Positions 21,685 to 32,442 of a stretch of DNA of 64,000 nucleotides are shown piece by piece (positions within the stretch are counted from its first letter, which is position 1; each line of letters begins with the position of its first letter). This DNA comes from Circinella umbellata (Eukaryota; Mucoromycota; Mucoromycetes; Mucorales; Lichtheimiaceae), in assembly GCA_025093555.1 (NCBI GenBank), contig JAIWNF010000036.1:310001-374000 (forward strand). The letters are read 5' to 3'. The notes below the pieces were generated by a model, which had not been told where the DNA came from, did no database searches, and saw only the letters and a list, made by a program, of their open reading frames with translations. Position numbers and translations under genes: made by a program.

Positions 21685-23202
21685 TTAGCCCCGGACATTG
21701 AGAGCTCGGACAACCCCTTCGCCGCCATTTTGTTGTTGGTTGTTACTGTTACTCGCTTCTGCAGCAAAATGACTCTTATTCCTCTCCTGTGGTTTTTGCA
21801 AAAGCATTTCCAAAAATTTATACACTTTTGGTTTGGCATTTATTTCCCAATCATCTTTCTTTCCAATAATAACATGATAATTAGCTTTATCCAGCGGTTT
21901 ACACATTCGAAGAAAGTCATTGATCCTTGCTTTGCCTGGGAAATCAATATCCTTGATCGCTTCACGAGAGACTTGTCCAACTCTCCACATGACCATATAC
22001 CGCTGATAAAAAAAACTTAATTCGCGCCTTGCCCTGTCAACCTCCACTGCTTTTTTGTGTTGCTCGCTATAATCTTCCTCTTTGAGCCTTCTTGTCTCTT
22101 TTACGAGTGCTGCCCATTCATTGGCTCTCTTTTGATACCCTTCTCCATTATCGCGCTTGATTCCATCAAACCATCCGTACAATGCAATAACATTTCTTCG
22201 CATTTCTTCTTTTGAAAAATCTGTCACCATAGTCATTACCATTTTGGTAATCTCCATTCTTGCTTCTTCAGATAAGGGAGGTTCTGTTTCTGGTGTTGCC
22301 TTGGCAATACTTTTCTTGAATGGGAAACCATGTTTTCTTGTAAAGCTAATAAAGCTATAAATTGTAACCTCGTCACCGCCATGTTGTGACTTGAGTGTGC
22401 GCTCAGCATAAGCAAGATCATATTGATCCATTTGACCATAAAGAAGACTGTACGCGGTAAAAAAGACACTCCATTTGCCAACAATATTTTGACCAATATG
22501 TTTTTTCCAAAACATATAGGGTTCCTCAGTTAGATCCGCTTGAAACAGATCGATGGATGGTGTAGCAGCTGTTTCTGCCAACTTTTGACAAAGCACAAGA
22601 TCGTTTAAAAGATGGCGGATCGCATTGGACTCATCTCGTATAAAGTCGCGATGCTCTTTGGCAATGAGTGCTCGTCGAAACATCCATCGGATCTGAAGAT
22701 GCCATGGTTTTTTCTTTTCGTGTTCCTTGATAAACTTGTCAAGACGTTTCTGAGATTTATCAATATGTTCCGTGATTTCTGCAACAATGGCCTGTGTACC
22801 TCGTTGTTGATGTTTTGGCTTGGGCTTTGTTGCTACTTCTGTTGTTGCTGCGCCGTAGCTACTATTCGATTGTGGATTATCATGTGTCGTATTATTGAGT
22901 GGTCGGGTTTCTTCGGCATTATCCGCGCGTTTTTTAAATTGCTTCAATTTTACGGATATATGAATAGCTTTGGCGATAGAAGCAAGCTTACGTGGTCCAC
23001 CCTTTCTCCTGGATGATTCTTTTTCAACAGCACCTGGAGTCATCTGTAATGCTTCGATAATGTTTCTGAAATGGATACACTCGCGATGAAAATCATGAGC
23101 TTCAGGAACAACTTGTTTCCAATCCTCGGCTTTTTGTTCTAGAAGCCCAATTGCTGCCATAGCAACTCTACCTGCATTATCTATAATCAATGGCGCAACC
23201 AT
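21685..23202 (-). CDS. Intact 505-residue protein of unknown function
   Basis: A single-exon frame starting MVAPLIIDNAGRVAMAAIGL and ending GVVRALNVRG. I do not recognise the family. It is hydrophilic and rich in charged helices (for example DKSQKRLDKFIKEHEKKKPW and RANEWAALVKETRRLKEED), with no signal peptide and no membrane segment. Near residues 80-130 it is low in complexity, and the C-terminus is Asn/Gln/Gly-rich. Coding is well supported by length, by clean codon use against the AT-rich flanks, by a TATAAAAG box about 55 bp upstream of the ATG, and by a decayed relative in tandem at 19440-20930. The family may be lineage-specific or mobile-element-linked; its position beside an inverted-repeat block fits either. 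It lacks nuclease, polymerase or kinase motifs visible by eye. Confidence 0.75.
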   Translation of the reverse strand: MVAPLIIDNAGRVAMAAIGLLEQKAEDWKQVVPEAHDFHRECIHFRNIIEALQMTPGAVEKESSRRKGGPRKLASIAKAIHISVKLKQFKKRADNAEETRPLNNTTHDNPQSNSSYGAATTEVATKPKPKHQQRGTQAIVAEITEHIDKSQKRLDKFIKEHEKKKPWHLQIRWMFRRALIAKEHRDFIRDESNAIRHLLNDLVLCQKLAETAATPSIDLFQADLTEEPYMFWKKHIGQNIVGKWSVFFTAYSLLYGQMDQYDLAYAERTLKSQHGGDEVTIYSFISFTRKHGFPFKKSIAKATPETEPPLSEEARMEITKMVMTMVTDFSKEEMRRNVIALYGWFDGIKRDNGEGYQKRANEWAALVKETRRLKEEDYSEQHKKAVEVDRARRELSFFYQRYMVMWRVGQVSREAIKDIDFPGKARINDFLRMCKPLDKANYHVIIGKKDDWEINAKPKVYKFLEMLLQKPQERNKSHFAAEASNSNNQQQNGGEGVVRALNVRG

Positions 23203-23253
23203 ATTGATATATTTCTTTTTAAAGAGAAGGAGGAGGGGGGTATATTGAGGGGT

Positions 23254-23261
23254 CTTTTATA
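23254..23261 (-). promoter_or_regulatory. TATA box of the 505-residue gene
   Basis: TATAAAAG on the minus strand, 52-59 bp upstream of the ATG at 23202, followed by a C/T-rich leader. Confidence 0.55.
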
Positions 23262-23269
23262 CTGTTGTT

Positions 23270-24837
23270 GTTGTTTTTGTTAGGATATGCGCGTTAAATA
23301 AAAAGGAAGAAAGGAAAAGAACTAAAATGCAAGTTATAAATATTTTTTAGAACGCCACTACTTTTTTTTTTGCTCTCTTTCGGGTCTGTACTTGTGTTTG
23401 CTTAACGGAAAAATCCGAGTCCAAACTTTAAAGAGACAGCTCTTTTTTTTTTTTGTTGATGAATAAATACAGTCATGAAAAAACTGGGCATAGTAACACA
23501 TGTACTACGACAAATGGTGTCACGAGATGCTACTTTTCTATGACAAAAATTGTTTTATTCTGGAGTAAACTATGTAATATCAAAAATGTAAAAATACTGA
23601 GAGTGTTAGACTATTTAATTATGCACAGAAATGCTGTGCTGATCATATTTATTTTGTCTTTCTCATACACCCATTTTATTAGCTTTGTTCTAAAGAAAGT
23701 TTAGTTTGATATATCTTTTTTTTTGTAATACAAAAAACAAGAAGACGTATAAGAAGGGCAAATGTTTGAAGAAAACTAAATAACTGTGTAAACGTGGCAC
23801 AGAATGTCATGTGGATACATAAAATAGTGTAATAATCTTTTATCACAGCATGTGCAAAATATCTTTTCTTTAGACGGTCAAACAAGCATAATATTAACTT
23901 TTCACTTTTTGTCATAGGTATTGGTATAGCATTATCAGTTTTGAACTACTGTAGAATCTCATATGTTTAACTGATAACAGAATAATACGTACCACAATAA
24001 TACGCGCAGTGAAATTTTAAACACGCGTGTATATAACATTAGTTATTTGATTGATCTTTCGCTTCTTGTAAATACAGTAGAATACATATTTGTCATAGGT
24101 TTAGTATGGATTTTGTTCTTTCAAAAACAAATAAAACGTGGATTAATAAATCCATATCAGTTCATATTATAGATTGGCAACATGTTTGCTGTATACACTT
24201 ACGAACAGACACTCTAAATTAATAGCAGAATAATTACAAATTTAAATAAAGCTAAAAATTACTTACACATCATTTGAATAAAACAAGGTATAGAAAGAAA
24301 AATGTCATAATCCTTTCAGTGTATTTTAATCAAGAATACAAAGACAGTATCATATTAATACGTATTGAAGAAGAAGCTGTATTTACACCATGTTGTAAAT
24401 ATTAAGAAGAATCTCGCATGGGTTGATACACAATTATATTTGACTTGTCTATTTGCTTTCTTTTATGATGTTTATTGTCTGTCGCCTCACCAAGTTTTTG
24501 TACCCTTCTTACAAGCTAATTGTACCTCCTCAATACATGATGTAGTAACTAATACCAAAAGTCCGTTTTAAAAATTTTGTAAATCTAAATAATCGGTCCA
24601 GCTAATCAAATGTAGTTCTGAAACTGATGACAGCAGTCGTAAGAAAACTAGACGCCTACAAATCCCTGTTGTCACTTATTATAATTTGCTTAGTTAAGGC
24701 ATTGTACGATTTTGTAATTCACAATGATATATTCTTTGAAAACCAGATATTTTAAATAATGTTTATAATTCAAAAATGCCAAGATATATAGTTCATCCTC
24801 CTTTTATCATCTAATAAATGTTGAAAGTACTCCAATA
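23270..24837. other. Intergenic
   Basis: AT-rich with poly-T runs. Short frames at 23453-23704, 23679-23915 and 24365-24571 have no domain and no supporting context. Nothing else seen. Confidence 0.4.
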
Positions 24838-25143
24838 TTATAGATTGAATAACATTATGCTGCTGTAAATATAATATGAAATTAACCAATTCAAGATCAT
24901 CAAATCAATATATTTTTCTGTTACGCTGTTATACTGTCTTGGTTGTAAGTTTTGGCTCAACGTTAATGAACGTAATTGCGCTGTACGTAATGACTTGACC
25001 AGAATACTGGGTACTTGAAATATTTGCTCATTCACGAGAATATCACTTGTCGATTCAATGCGCTGTATTTTTTTTTTTTTTTTTGCAAATCTTCAAGACG
25101 GCTAATATAATCATCCAGATGTATAAATAAATCATTTACTTGT
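24838..25143 (-). pseudogene. Possible coding remnant
   Basis: The minus strand is open for about 100 codons without an early ATG: it begins VNDLFIHLDDYISRLEDLQ, passes a poly-Lys run encoded by a T-run, and continues NEQIFQVPSILVKSLRTAQL to a stop at 24838. The text is coding-like (leucine-rich, coiled-coil style) but not recognised. A TAA lies just upstream. It could be a lone exon or chance. Confidence 0.25.
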
Positions 25144-25736
25144 TTGAATTATATCTGTGAGAAAGTACGTACGTATATGAAACGAAAATAATACAGTATG
25201 CCAAAAAGTATTCATGAAAATATTCTTGTGATAGTTCTCGAATGATAGCTAACGAATACTTTCTTTATTTAAGGAAATTACAGAGCATTAAAAAACAGAT
25301 GAAAATGCTGAATAAATAATGGTTTAATAAATGTTTTATATAAGCTTTAAAGTAAGCAAACACAAAACTTAAACTACAATCTTCAGATTGCCATAGTAAT
25401 ACTTATGCAATTTTAAATGTGTACGTACAATAGCAAAAAAAAAAAAAATGAAATACTCGTATATATCAATACATATTCTTTCTTTTTAGTTACTACAATA
25501 TCAATCATAATTATGAATTAGTCAACAAATTCAAAATGACTACATTTTTTTTATTTTAATAAAAGGAAAGAATATAAATAGATTGAATGGTTTTGAATAT
25601 ACCAACACCAAATGTTTTTATTAAAAGAAGAAGAAGACGAAGAAGAGTAGTTGAAAGAAAAAAAAGAACACATCTACTTCATCTAATAAGATGTTTTGAT
25701 ACATAATATTCATGATAAAAGTATACTTTGTTTACT

Positions 25737-25937
25737 TTAACCAGATCCCCAACACATATAATCCCAACCAGGGTTACATCCAGTACTACGACAGACAGAA
25801 GCCTTGTTTTGACAAGTAGATCCATTACCACATACTGCTTTACAGGCTTTTAAGGGTGTACAATTACAAATGGCTTGAACATTTTGAGCATAGAAGAAGA
25901 GACCAAGGATACATAAAAGAATAAAAGTAGGTTTCAT
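25737..25937 (-). CDS. Small secreted cysteine-rich protein
   Basis: 66 residues. The first 22 (MKPTFILLCILGLFFYAQNV + QA) form a clear signal peptide with an A-x-A-like cleavage end. The mature part, about 44 residues, has eight Cys (starting ICNC and ending YMCWGSG), enough for four disulfides, plus NPGWDYMCW near the end. There is no GPI signal or membrane segment. A TATAAATA box lies about 85 bp upstream of the ATG and the stop is followed by AT-rich sequence. It is a standalone gene in an otherwise empty 4.6-kb stretch. Small secreted Cys-rich proteins in fungi act outside the cell in varied roles; no function can be assigned here. Confidence 0.7.
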   Translation of the reverse strand: MKPTFILLCILGLFFYAQNVQAICNCTPLKACKAVCGNGSTCQNKASVCRSTGCNPGWDYMCWGSG

Positions 25938-26018
25938 ATTAAAATGACTTTGCTTGATAATTGTTACTTGTTAATGAATAATTATAATAATAAAAGATGA
26001 TGAGAAGATGATGGGCCT

Positions 26019-26026
26019 TATTTATA
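26019..26026 (-). promoter_or_regulatory. TATA box of the small secreted protein gene
   Basis: TATAAATA on the minus strand about 85 bp upstream of the start codon at 25937. Confidence 0.55.
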
Positions 26027-26029
26027 GTT

Positions 26030-27866
26030 TTTTTTTTTCCTTGTTATTCTGTTTGATTTTGATACAAAAATATCCAGAATGAGTTTTAATAATAACGTCT
26101 TATGATGTTATATGATATGTATAACCTAATAACTTACATAATGTTTTCGGTTTTGTACTCTAATTGACTAAAGTTTAGATCATTTTCTGTAAAAAAAAAT
26201 CCGTTTCTATTTTTACAACTTTGAAGTTCACACATGATACCAATGGTTCCAGAAAATAGAACCCTTATCTATTCTACTCTCTCTATTATATTTATACTAA
26301 ACAATAATAGTAATAATAATAATAATAAAATACTATCTCTTTAAAATATAACTTTGATTTGACAGAACGTGAACTTGGTATAATATGTTACATATTTCTG
26401 TCAATAGAACGGGTGAATACAGTCATTAACGTCATCGTATATTGTAAAAAATGATATTATGATATAATATTTCCATTAACTATAAATGAAACAAATATGT
26501 TCTCCGAAAATTCTGCAAAGCCCCGTGCTAAACCATTTATTACCTTTTAATCATGCAGCCGTTTTTCCCACCTCAATCAAATATTTCGGATTAAACTTAT
26601 TAACAACGATCTTATCATGATCATTTATGATAACTATTTAAGCCTCAAAAAAGAACGGCATGGTAGTACGTACACTAATAAAAAATAAATAAACACAAAA
26701 TGATTTGGTTTTTTTTTTTATTATACATATATATACAGAAATAACTTGAAGTTGATAAATGACTCCATTAATCTTCGCTGAATTTATTTAAATAGAAAAG
26801 TTCCGTTGAGGTCCCAATCCGAATAATTTATGAATGTCAACAACTGCTTTTGTTGTAACCCTTATGCGTACCATTTTATAATACGTGGAGAAAAAAAAAA
26901 ACTTTACAAAATACTACGTGCATTGTCCAACTTAAACATGAAAAATAGTATCTTGCTTATACTATGTGGTTAGTATATCGTTTTTAACATATTAATAAGT
27001 CTTAGTTGTGTTCTATACATGTACAAAAACACTGACTGTTGTATTTATGATAGTGGCATTCAAACTTTGATGAAAATCTTTTTTTTTTTGTAATAATGTT
27101 TACTTTACATTTATTATTCTTCTTATTATATATTTTACACTACCAAAAGAATAAAGAAATAAGAGATTGAAGAGGTTTATCGACCAAAAAATAACTTAAC
27201 CAGTGACAACAGTTATTTCTATCAAAAACCAGGTACTGTAAATTTTTATAGACGCGATATTAGTATATATTAAGAGGTCTCACCCATAACTTTAGGCTTA
27301 TAATTCTATAAATAATATAAACAAGATATAACAATATACTACGGAGAAGGCTATCGGTACTTTTATTATATCTGAAACAAGTAAGTAATGCATAAACTTC
27401 TTATGAAAATATATGTTTCAATATAATCAAAGATATTTAATTCCCCCCCCCCTTTTCCTTTACTAGTGAAGCTACATTTGGCAGTTTAAGTCAACCATAA
27501 TAATTTATAGAAAGGAATAATACGTATCTGTATCAAATTAACTTGTCAACTACAAGTTTCCTTTACTTTTTACTATTATTATTATAACCATGAACTTATT
27601 TCATTTAATATTTATAAGTTAATGAAAAGTTGTCAATATTCATTTCAAGGTTACACACTGTTTTTTTTTTTTTTTTTTTTTTTGCTTTTGAGACTATGCA
27701 TTTTTGCGGAGACAACTAAAAAGAAGAGTAAAAAAAAAAAAAAAAAAGGTTTCTTTTTTTTCTTTTCTTGTGAGTTTATTTCAAAAAAAAAAAGAAAGAA
27801 CATAAACCTTTTTTTTTTTTTTTTTAAGAAAAAAATAAATAAATATACCATAACAATAAATACATA
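26030..27866. other. Intergenic with long homopolymer tracts
   Basis: No gene supported. Poly-T and poly-A tracts up to about 23 bases occur at 27660-27825, immediately before the TMEM184-type gene; the open frames across them are homopolymer artefacts. Confidence 0.5.
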
Positions 27867-30569
27867 ATGTCAATGCGGATGCTTTTTGCTCCGGCAAATC
27901 AAGATGGATATGGTGAAGGAGGAGGAGGAGGAGCCGGAGCAGTATTTAGTCCATTTGCTGTGCATCTCGCATTACTTTTTACAATCGTTGCAAGTTGTAT
28001 ATCGTCTTTTTCAGTTTGGCTTCATTGGAAGAATTACCGAAAACCGGTAAACTAACTTTCTTTTCTCATATGATAATAATAATAATAATAATAACATACA
28101 CACCTACATTTCTAAATTAAAATAAAATAAAAAAAAAAAAAAAGAAAAATGGGGTGCTTTTGGAAAAGCTTTCAATAAAAAGTTTATTAACATTATTATA
28201 TTATAGAATCAACAACGACAAGTCATTCGTATTTTATGGATGTAAGAAACAAAAAGTATATTATTGTACTGAAAGTGAGAAGGAGGGAGGGAGGGGGAAC
28301 ATTGTGGGTAGTAAAACTTACTTTGTAAATTATTAATAATAATAGGGTTCCTGTGTACGGCATTAGTACCTATATATCATTAATATCATTAAATGCAGCA
28401 TTTTTTGTGGATACTGTGAGAGATATTTATGAAGCATTTGTCATTTATGCTTTTTTTAACTTATTATTAAACAAACTGGGTGGAGAACGTGCATTGATCA
28501 TTATGCTTCATTCAAGACCACCTTCCGAAAATTTCTTTCCTGGTACATTATGGTCTCGTGAAATATATGTAGGCGACCCATATACATTTTTATTCGTTAA
28601 ACGAGGCATTTTACAATTCGTTTACGTTAAACCTGTTTTGGCTATTTTAACCATGATACTCAAAGTTACTGGCAATTATCAAGAAGGAGAAATTAGTTGG
28701 TCTAGTTCTTATGTTTATTTAACATTTTTTTATAATTTAAGTGTTTCTTTAACATTATGGTGTTTAATGGTATTTTTTTATGCCACCAAGAAGGATTTAC
28801 CTGGATTTCGGTAAGAATTCTTTTTTTTTTTTTGTTAGAAGAAAAGTGATGATATCATAATTAAGATGACCCCCCTTTTTTTTTAGACCTTTTCCAAAAT
28901 TTTTATGTGTCAAAGCTATTATTTTCTTTTCATTTTGGCAAAGTGTTATTGTTGCATTACTTGTATCAGCAGGTGCTATACCAGAAGGAGGTAAATATAT
29001 ATTTTCATATATATAGATAAATAAATGGATATAGCATCAAAACTTATTTTATATCTATTATTTATAATATAGAAGGGGATGAACATATGTCAGTAGCAAT
29101 TCAAGATTTCTTAATATGTTTAGAAATGATACCCGCTGCTATTGCTCACTCGTACGTAATAATAATAATTATCATTTTTCCAACTATTGACTATATGTGT
29201 TTAACTCATTTCAATTATATATATATATAGGTTTTCATTTTCGTATGAAGATTATTATGATCATAATGTACACTCTGCTCGTATGCCAATTATGTATGCC
29301 ATTCGAGATTCATTAGGATTAAAAGATGTATATATGGATACCTTGGACACATTACGTGGTACACAATTTAATTATCGATCTTTTGAACCATCAGAAGGTG
29401 TTCCACATATTGGTAGTAGTCGAACGTCTCGTATTATGGCAGGATTACGTTATTCTTCTAGTACAGCTAAAAAACATTGGCTTGAACCAGCACCTGTGTC
29501 ACGTTATTTAAATACAGGGGGACGTGGAATGAATGGTGAAGTAGTGGATGATGGTAGTGAACCATTAGAATTTGAAGATCCTAATCCATGGGATGAAGTA
29601 GAAGCTTTATATGAACAAAGTAGAACTATGGTATTTGGTGATTATAATTATCCTGTCGTTGATTTTCGAGCACCATTATGGAGACAAGTAAGACGTATAA
29701 CAAGTCCTACAGGTAGTACAAGGGCAAGAGGATATGGAAGTACAATGGCAAGAAATGAAGAGCAAGATCAACCATCATCACCTCAACAACAACAACTATC
29801 TCAAAAACAATTATTACAAAAGAAACAAAAAAAGAAAAGTAAATTGCGGACATCCTATGTACCTGCTCCAAGAGAAGGATGTATCGATGTTATTGTTGAA
29901 CAAGGAAAAGGAAATTATGTCGTTGTTCCTGATGAGGATGAAATTCAATTACCATCACCATTACCATTACCTTCTGCTACATCTTCTTCCTCATCAGCAT
30001 CCTCATCCGCTAAAAACGGTCATCAAAAACGACAACAACAACAACAGCAAAGATTGTCTCCACAACAAATGCATAATCATTATGATCCCACTCCTCCATC
30101 CATACGTCCCTCTCGATCAACACCTCAACCTTCTGTAGAACCTTCTTCTTCATCCACAACAGTCACAACATCGTCCGCTGCATTACCATCACAACAACGA
30201 CAAGTTGTACCTCCATCACAACCACAATCACAACAGTCTTATTCATCACCATCACAACCACAACCACAATCGCAACAGTCTTATTCATCACCATTACAAC
30301 CACAACCACAGCCATCATTAACAGTTTCTCCACCGCAACCACATCAATCATTCTCTTCACCTACCAATGTATATCCTGATTATTCATCACCATCGTCACC
30401 AGTCACATTACAACAACAACAGCAACAACAACATACCAATGACAGCCCTTTTTGGCCATCTGAGGATAATAATTCTTCACAGTCCAATATACATGATTTT
30501 TTCCGTGATTCCAATAATGAAGATAATGATAATGATGCTTTGTTTAATACAGGCAATGTTTGGAAATAA
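27867..30569 (+). CDS. TMEM184/DUF300 (Ost-alpha-like) membrane protein
   Basis: Multi-span membrane protein of the TMEM184/organic-solute-transporter-alpha family (DUF300), known in yeast as YKR051W and in plants as LAZ1; its substrate is not established. Exons: 27867-28046, 28207-28241, 28346-28810, 28887-28990, 29073-29151, 29231-30569. All introns are GT-AG, total 733 residues. Family motifs are RILWMVPVYGISTYISLI, RDIYEAFVIYAFFNLL, LGGERALI, FVKRGILQFVYVKPVLA, NLSVSLTLWCLMVFF and CLEMIPAAIAHSFSFSYEDY. About seven hydrophobic segments fill the first 310 residues. The soluble tail is long and low in complexity (Gln, Ser, Pro runs), which is longer than typical orthologues. Exon 2 is only 35 nt. 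The start has several ATGs close together; the first in frame was taken. Confidence 0.9.
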
Positions 30570-31219
30570 AATATCTTTATGTTTTTATTATTACTATTAT
30601 TATTATCATTTTAAAATCATTTATAATGTAGAGAGAGAGAAAAAAAAACCAAAAAAGTTAAGTTGTATGATATTTCTTCACATTATTATTATTTTTTTGC
30701 TTCTTACATCATTATGCATTTATTTATACAGATAATAATAGATGTAAGCCCCATTTTTATTTATTCAAAATGTGCATATCATTATTTACTTACAGATAGT
30801 TTATAGTTTCATGAATGAGTGTCATTTTTTGAAAAAAATGCAAAATGATAAGTTTTTTAAAAGCAAGCAAGGTTCCACAACAGAACTAAAGTTTGGGGGG
30901 GAGAGGAAGAAGAAGTACTGTTAATAGTAGAATGAGAAACATCGTTATTTTTTGAAATAACTGCAACAAAAAAATATATGAGTCAAATTCATATTTTTAT
31001 TTTTTTATTTTTTTATTTTTCTATATAAAAGAATGTAATTTTATAGAAGTTTTTTTTTCCAAGGTTCATGCCTGAAAAGTTAAAAGGAAGATAGATTATA
31101 CAAATTGAGTAAAGATGGTTACACTAAAATATGGCTCTAGAATTATTGTTCTATAATAAAAAAAAAAATAAGCACGGGAAACAAAATACAAAATAGGAAC
31201 ATCAATTTCGCTCTATAAA

Positions 31220-31251
<32 letters not shown>

Positions 31252-31442
31252 TCTCACTCACTTTTTCCTTTTCTTCATATACCAAAAAAGAAATACATAT
31301 TTAATATCCACTAAAAAGCAAAAAACAACAACAACAACACTTTTAATAATAACAACAACCCCAAAAAAAAAAAATAGAATAAAACTCTCCTTTATCCGAA
31401 ATAATAAATCCCCCAACATAATTTGGAAAAAAAAAAATAATA
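30570..31442. other. Intergenic, shared 3'/5' region
   Basis: Region between the TMEM184-type gene and the RasGAP gene. It holds a (CT)n tract at about 31219-31245 and an A-rich leader before the RasGAP ATG, a common look for fungal promoters. Confidence 0.4.
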
Positions 31443-32404
31443 ATGGTGGGAGGCATGGTTCAATCTTATGGATATCCTGGTGCTGGTTCAGCAGGTACCA
31501 CGAGTCAAATTGTATCTAGAGCAGTAGCAGCAGCTGCTGCTAATAATCATCATTCCGGTCGAAAAAGTGGTCGAACTTCAAAACGTTATTCAGTTTCTGC
31601 ATTTTATTCAATGGCAGCTGAACAAGATAATGAAGTAGAAGATGAACTTGCTCAAGGCAAGTATATATTTTTTTTTTGGTAGCTTTGAGATATTGTAAAA
31701 GAAAAAAAAAAAAAGATGAGAATGGCTAAATTAAATTATCTTACTTTTTTTATTAGCTCAACGACGATTAAGAGATTTAAAAAGTAAAATCTCGGCTCAA
31801 TCGAAAAAGAACTTTGTATTAGAACGTGACGTTCGTTATTTAGATTCACGTATTGCTTTACTTATTCAAAATCGTATTGCTCTCAGTGAGGTAAAAAAAA
31901 ATATTAATTATTTCTCTTTTACAAATTATTATAATCGATTTATCTAATATTCTAATATATCTATCAGCAAAATGAAATGGCTGCTCATTTTGAGGAGCAT
32001 GGAGAAGGAGATAGTGATTCCTATCCAGACGATCGTAAAATCCAATTATTCGGCAACATATTTTTTATTTTACAGAGTGAACCACGTCATATTGCAACAT
32101 TATGCCGATTAGTGAGTTTATCTGAAATTGATTCACTTTTACAAACAGTTATGTTTACATTATATGGTAATCAATATGAAAGTCGTGAAGAGCATTTATT
32201 ATTAACTATGTTCCAGGTAAGGTATTTCTTTTTTTTCTTTTCGACCACTCTTCTCCCTTCTTACATTTCTTCCCCTTCTTTATGAGTAAAGGAAATTCTC
32301 ATCTTTTTTTTTTTTTTTGTTTCATTCTCTCCCCCTTTTTTTTTTTAATCTTTAAAATCAAATCAGTAGAAAAAATAAATAAATAAACTAACTTTCTTTC
32401 TGTA

Positions 32405-32442
<38 letters not shown>

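Noticed and set aside
27622..27867. 81-codon Lys/Phe-rich frame and its mirror on the other strand
   Set aside because: Homopolymer artefact in front of the TMEM184-type gene.
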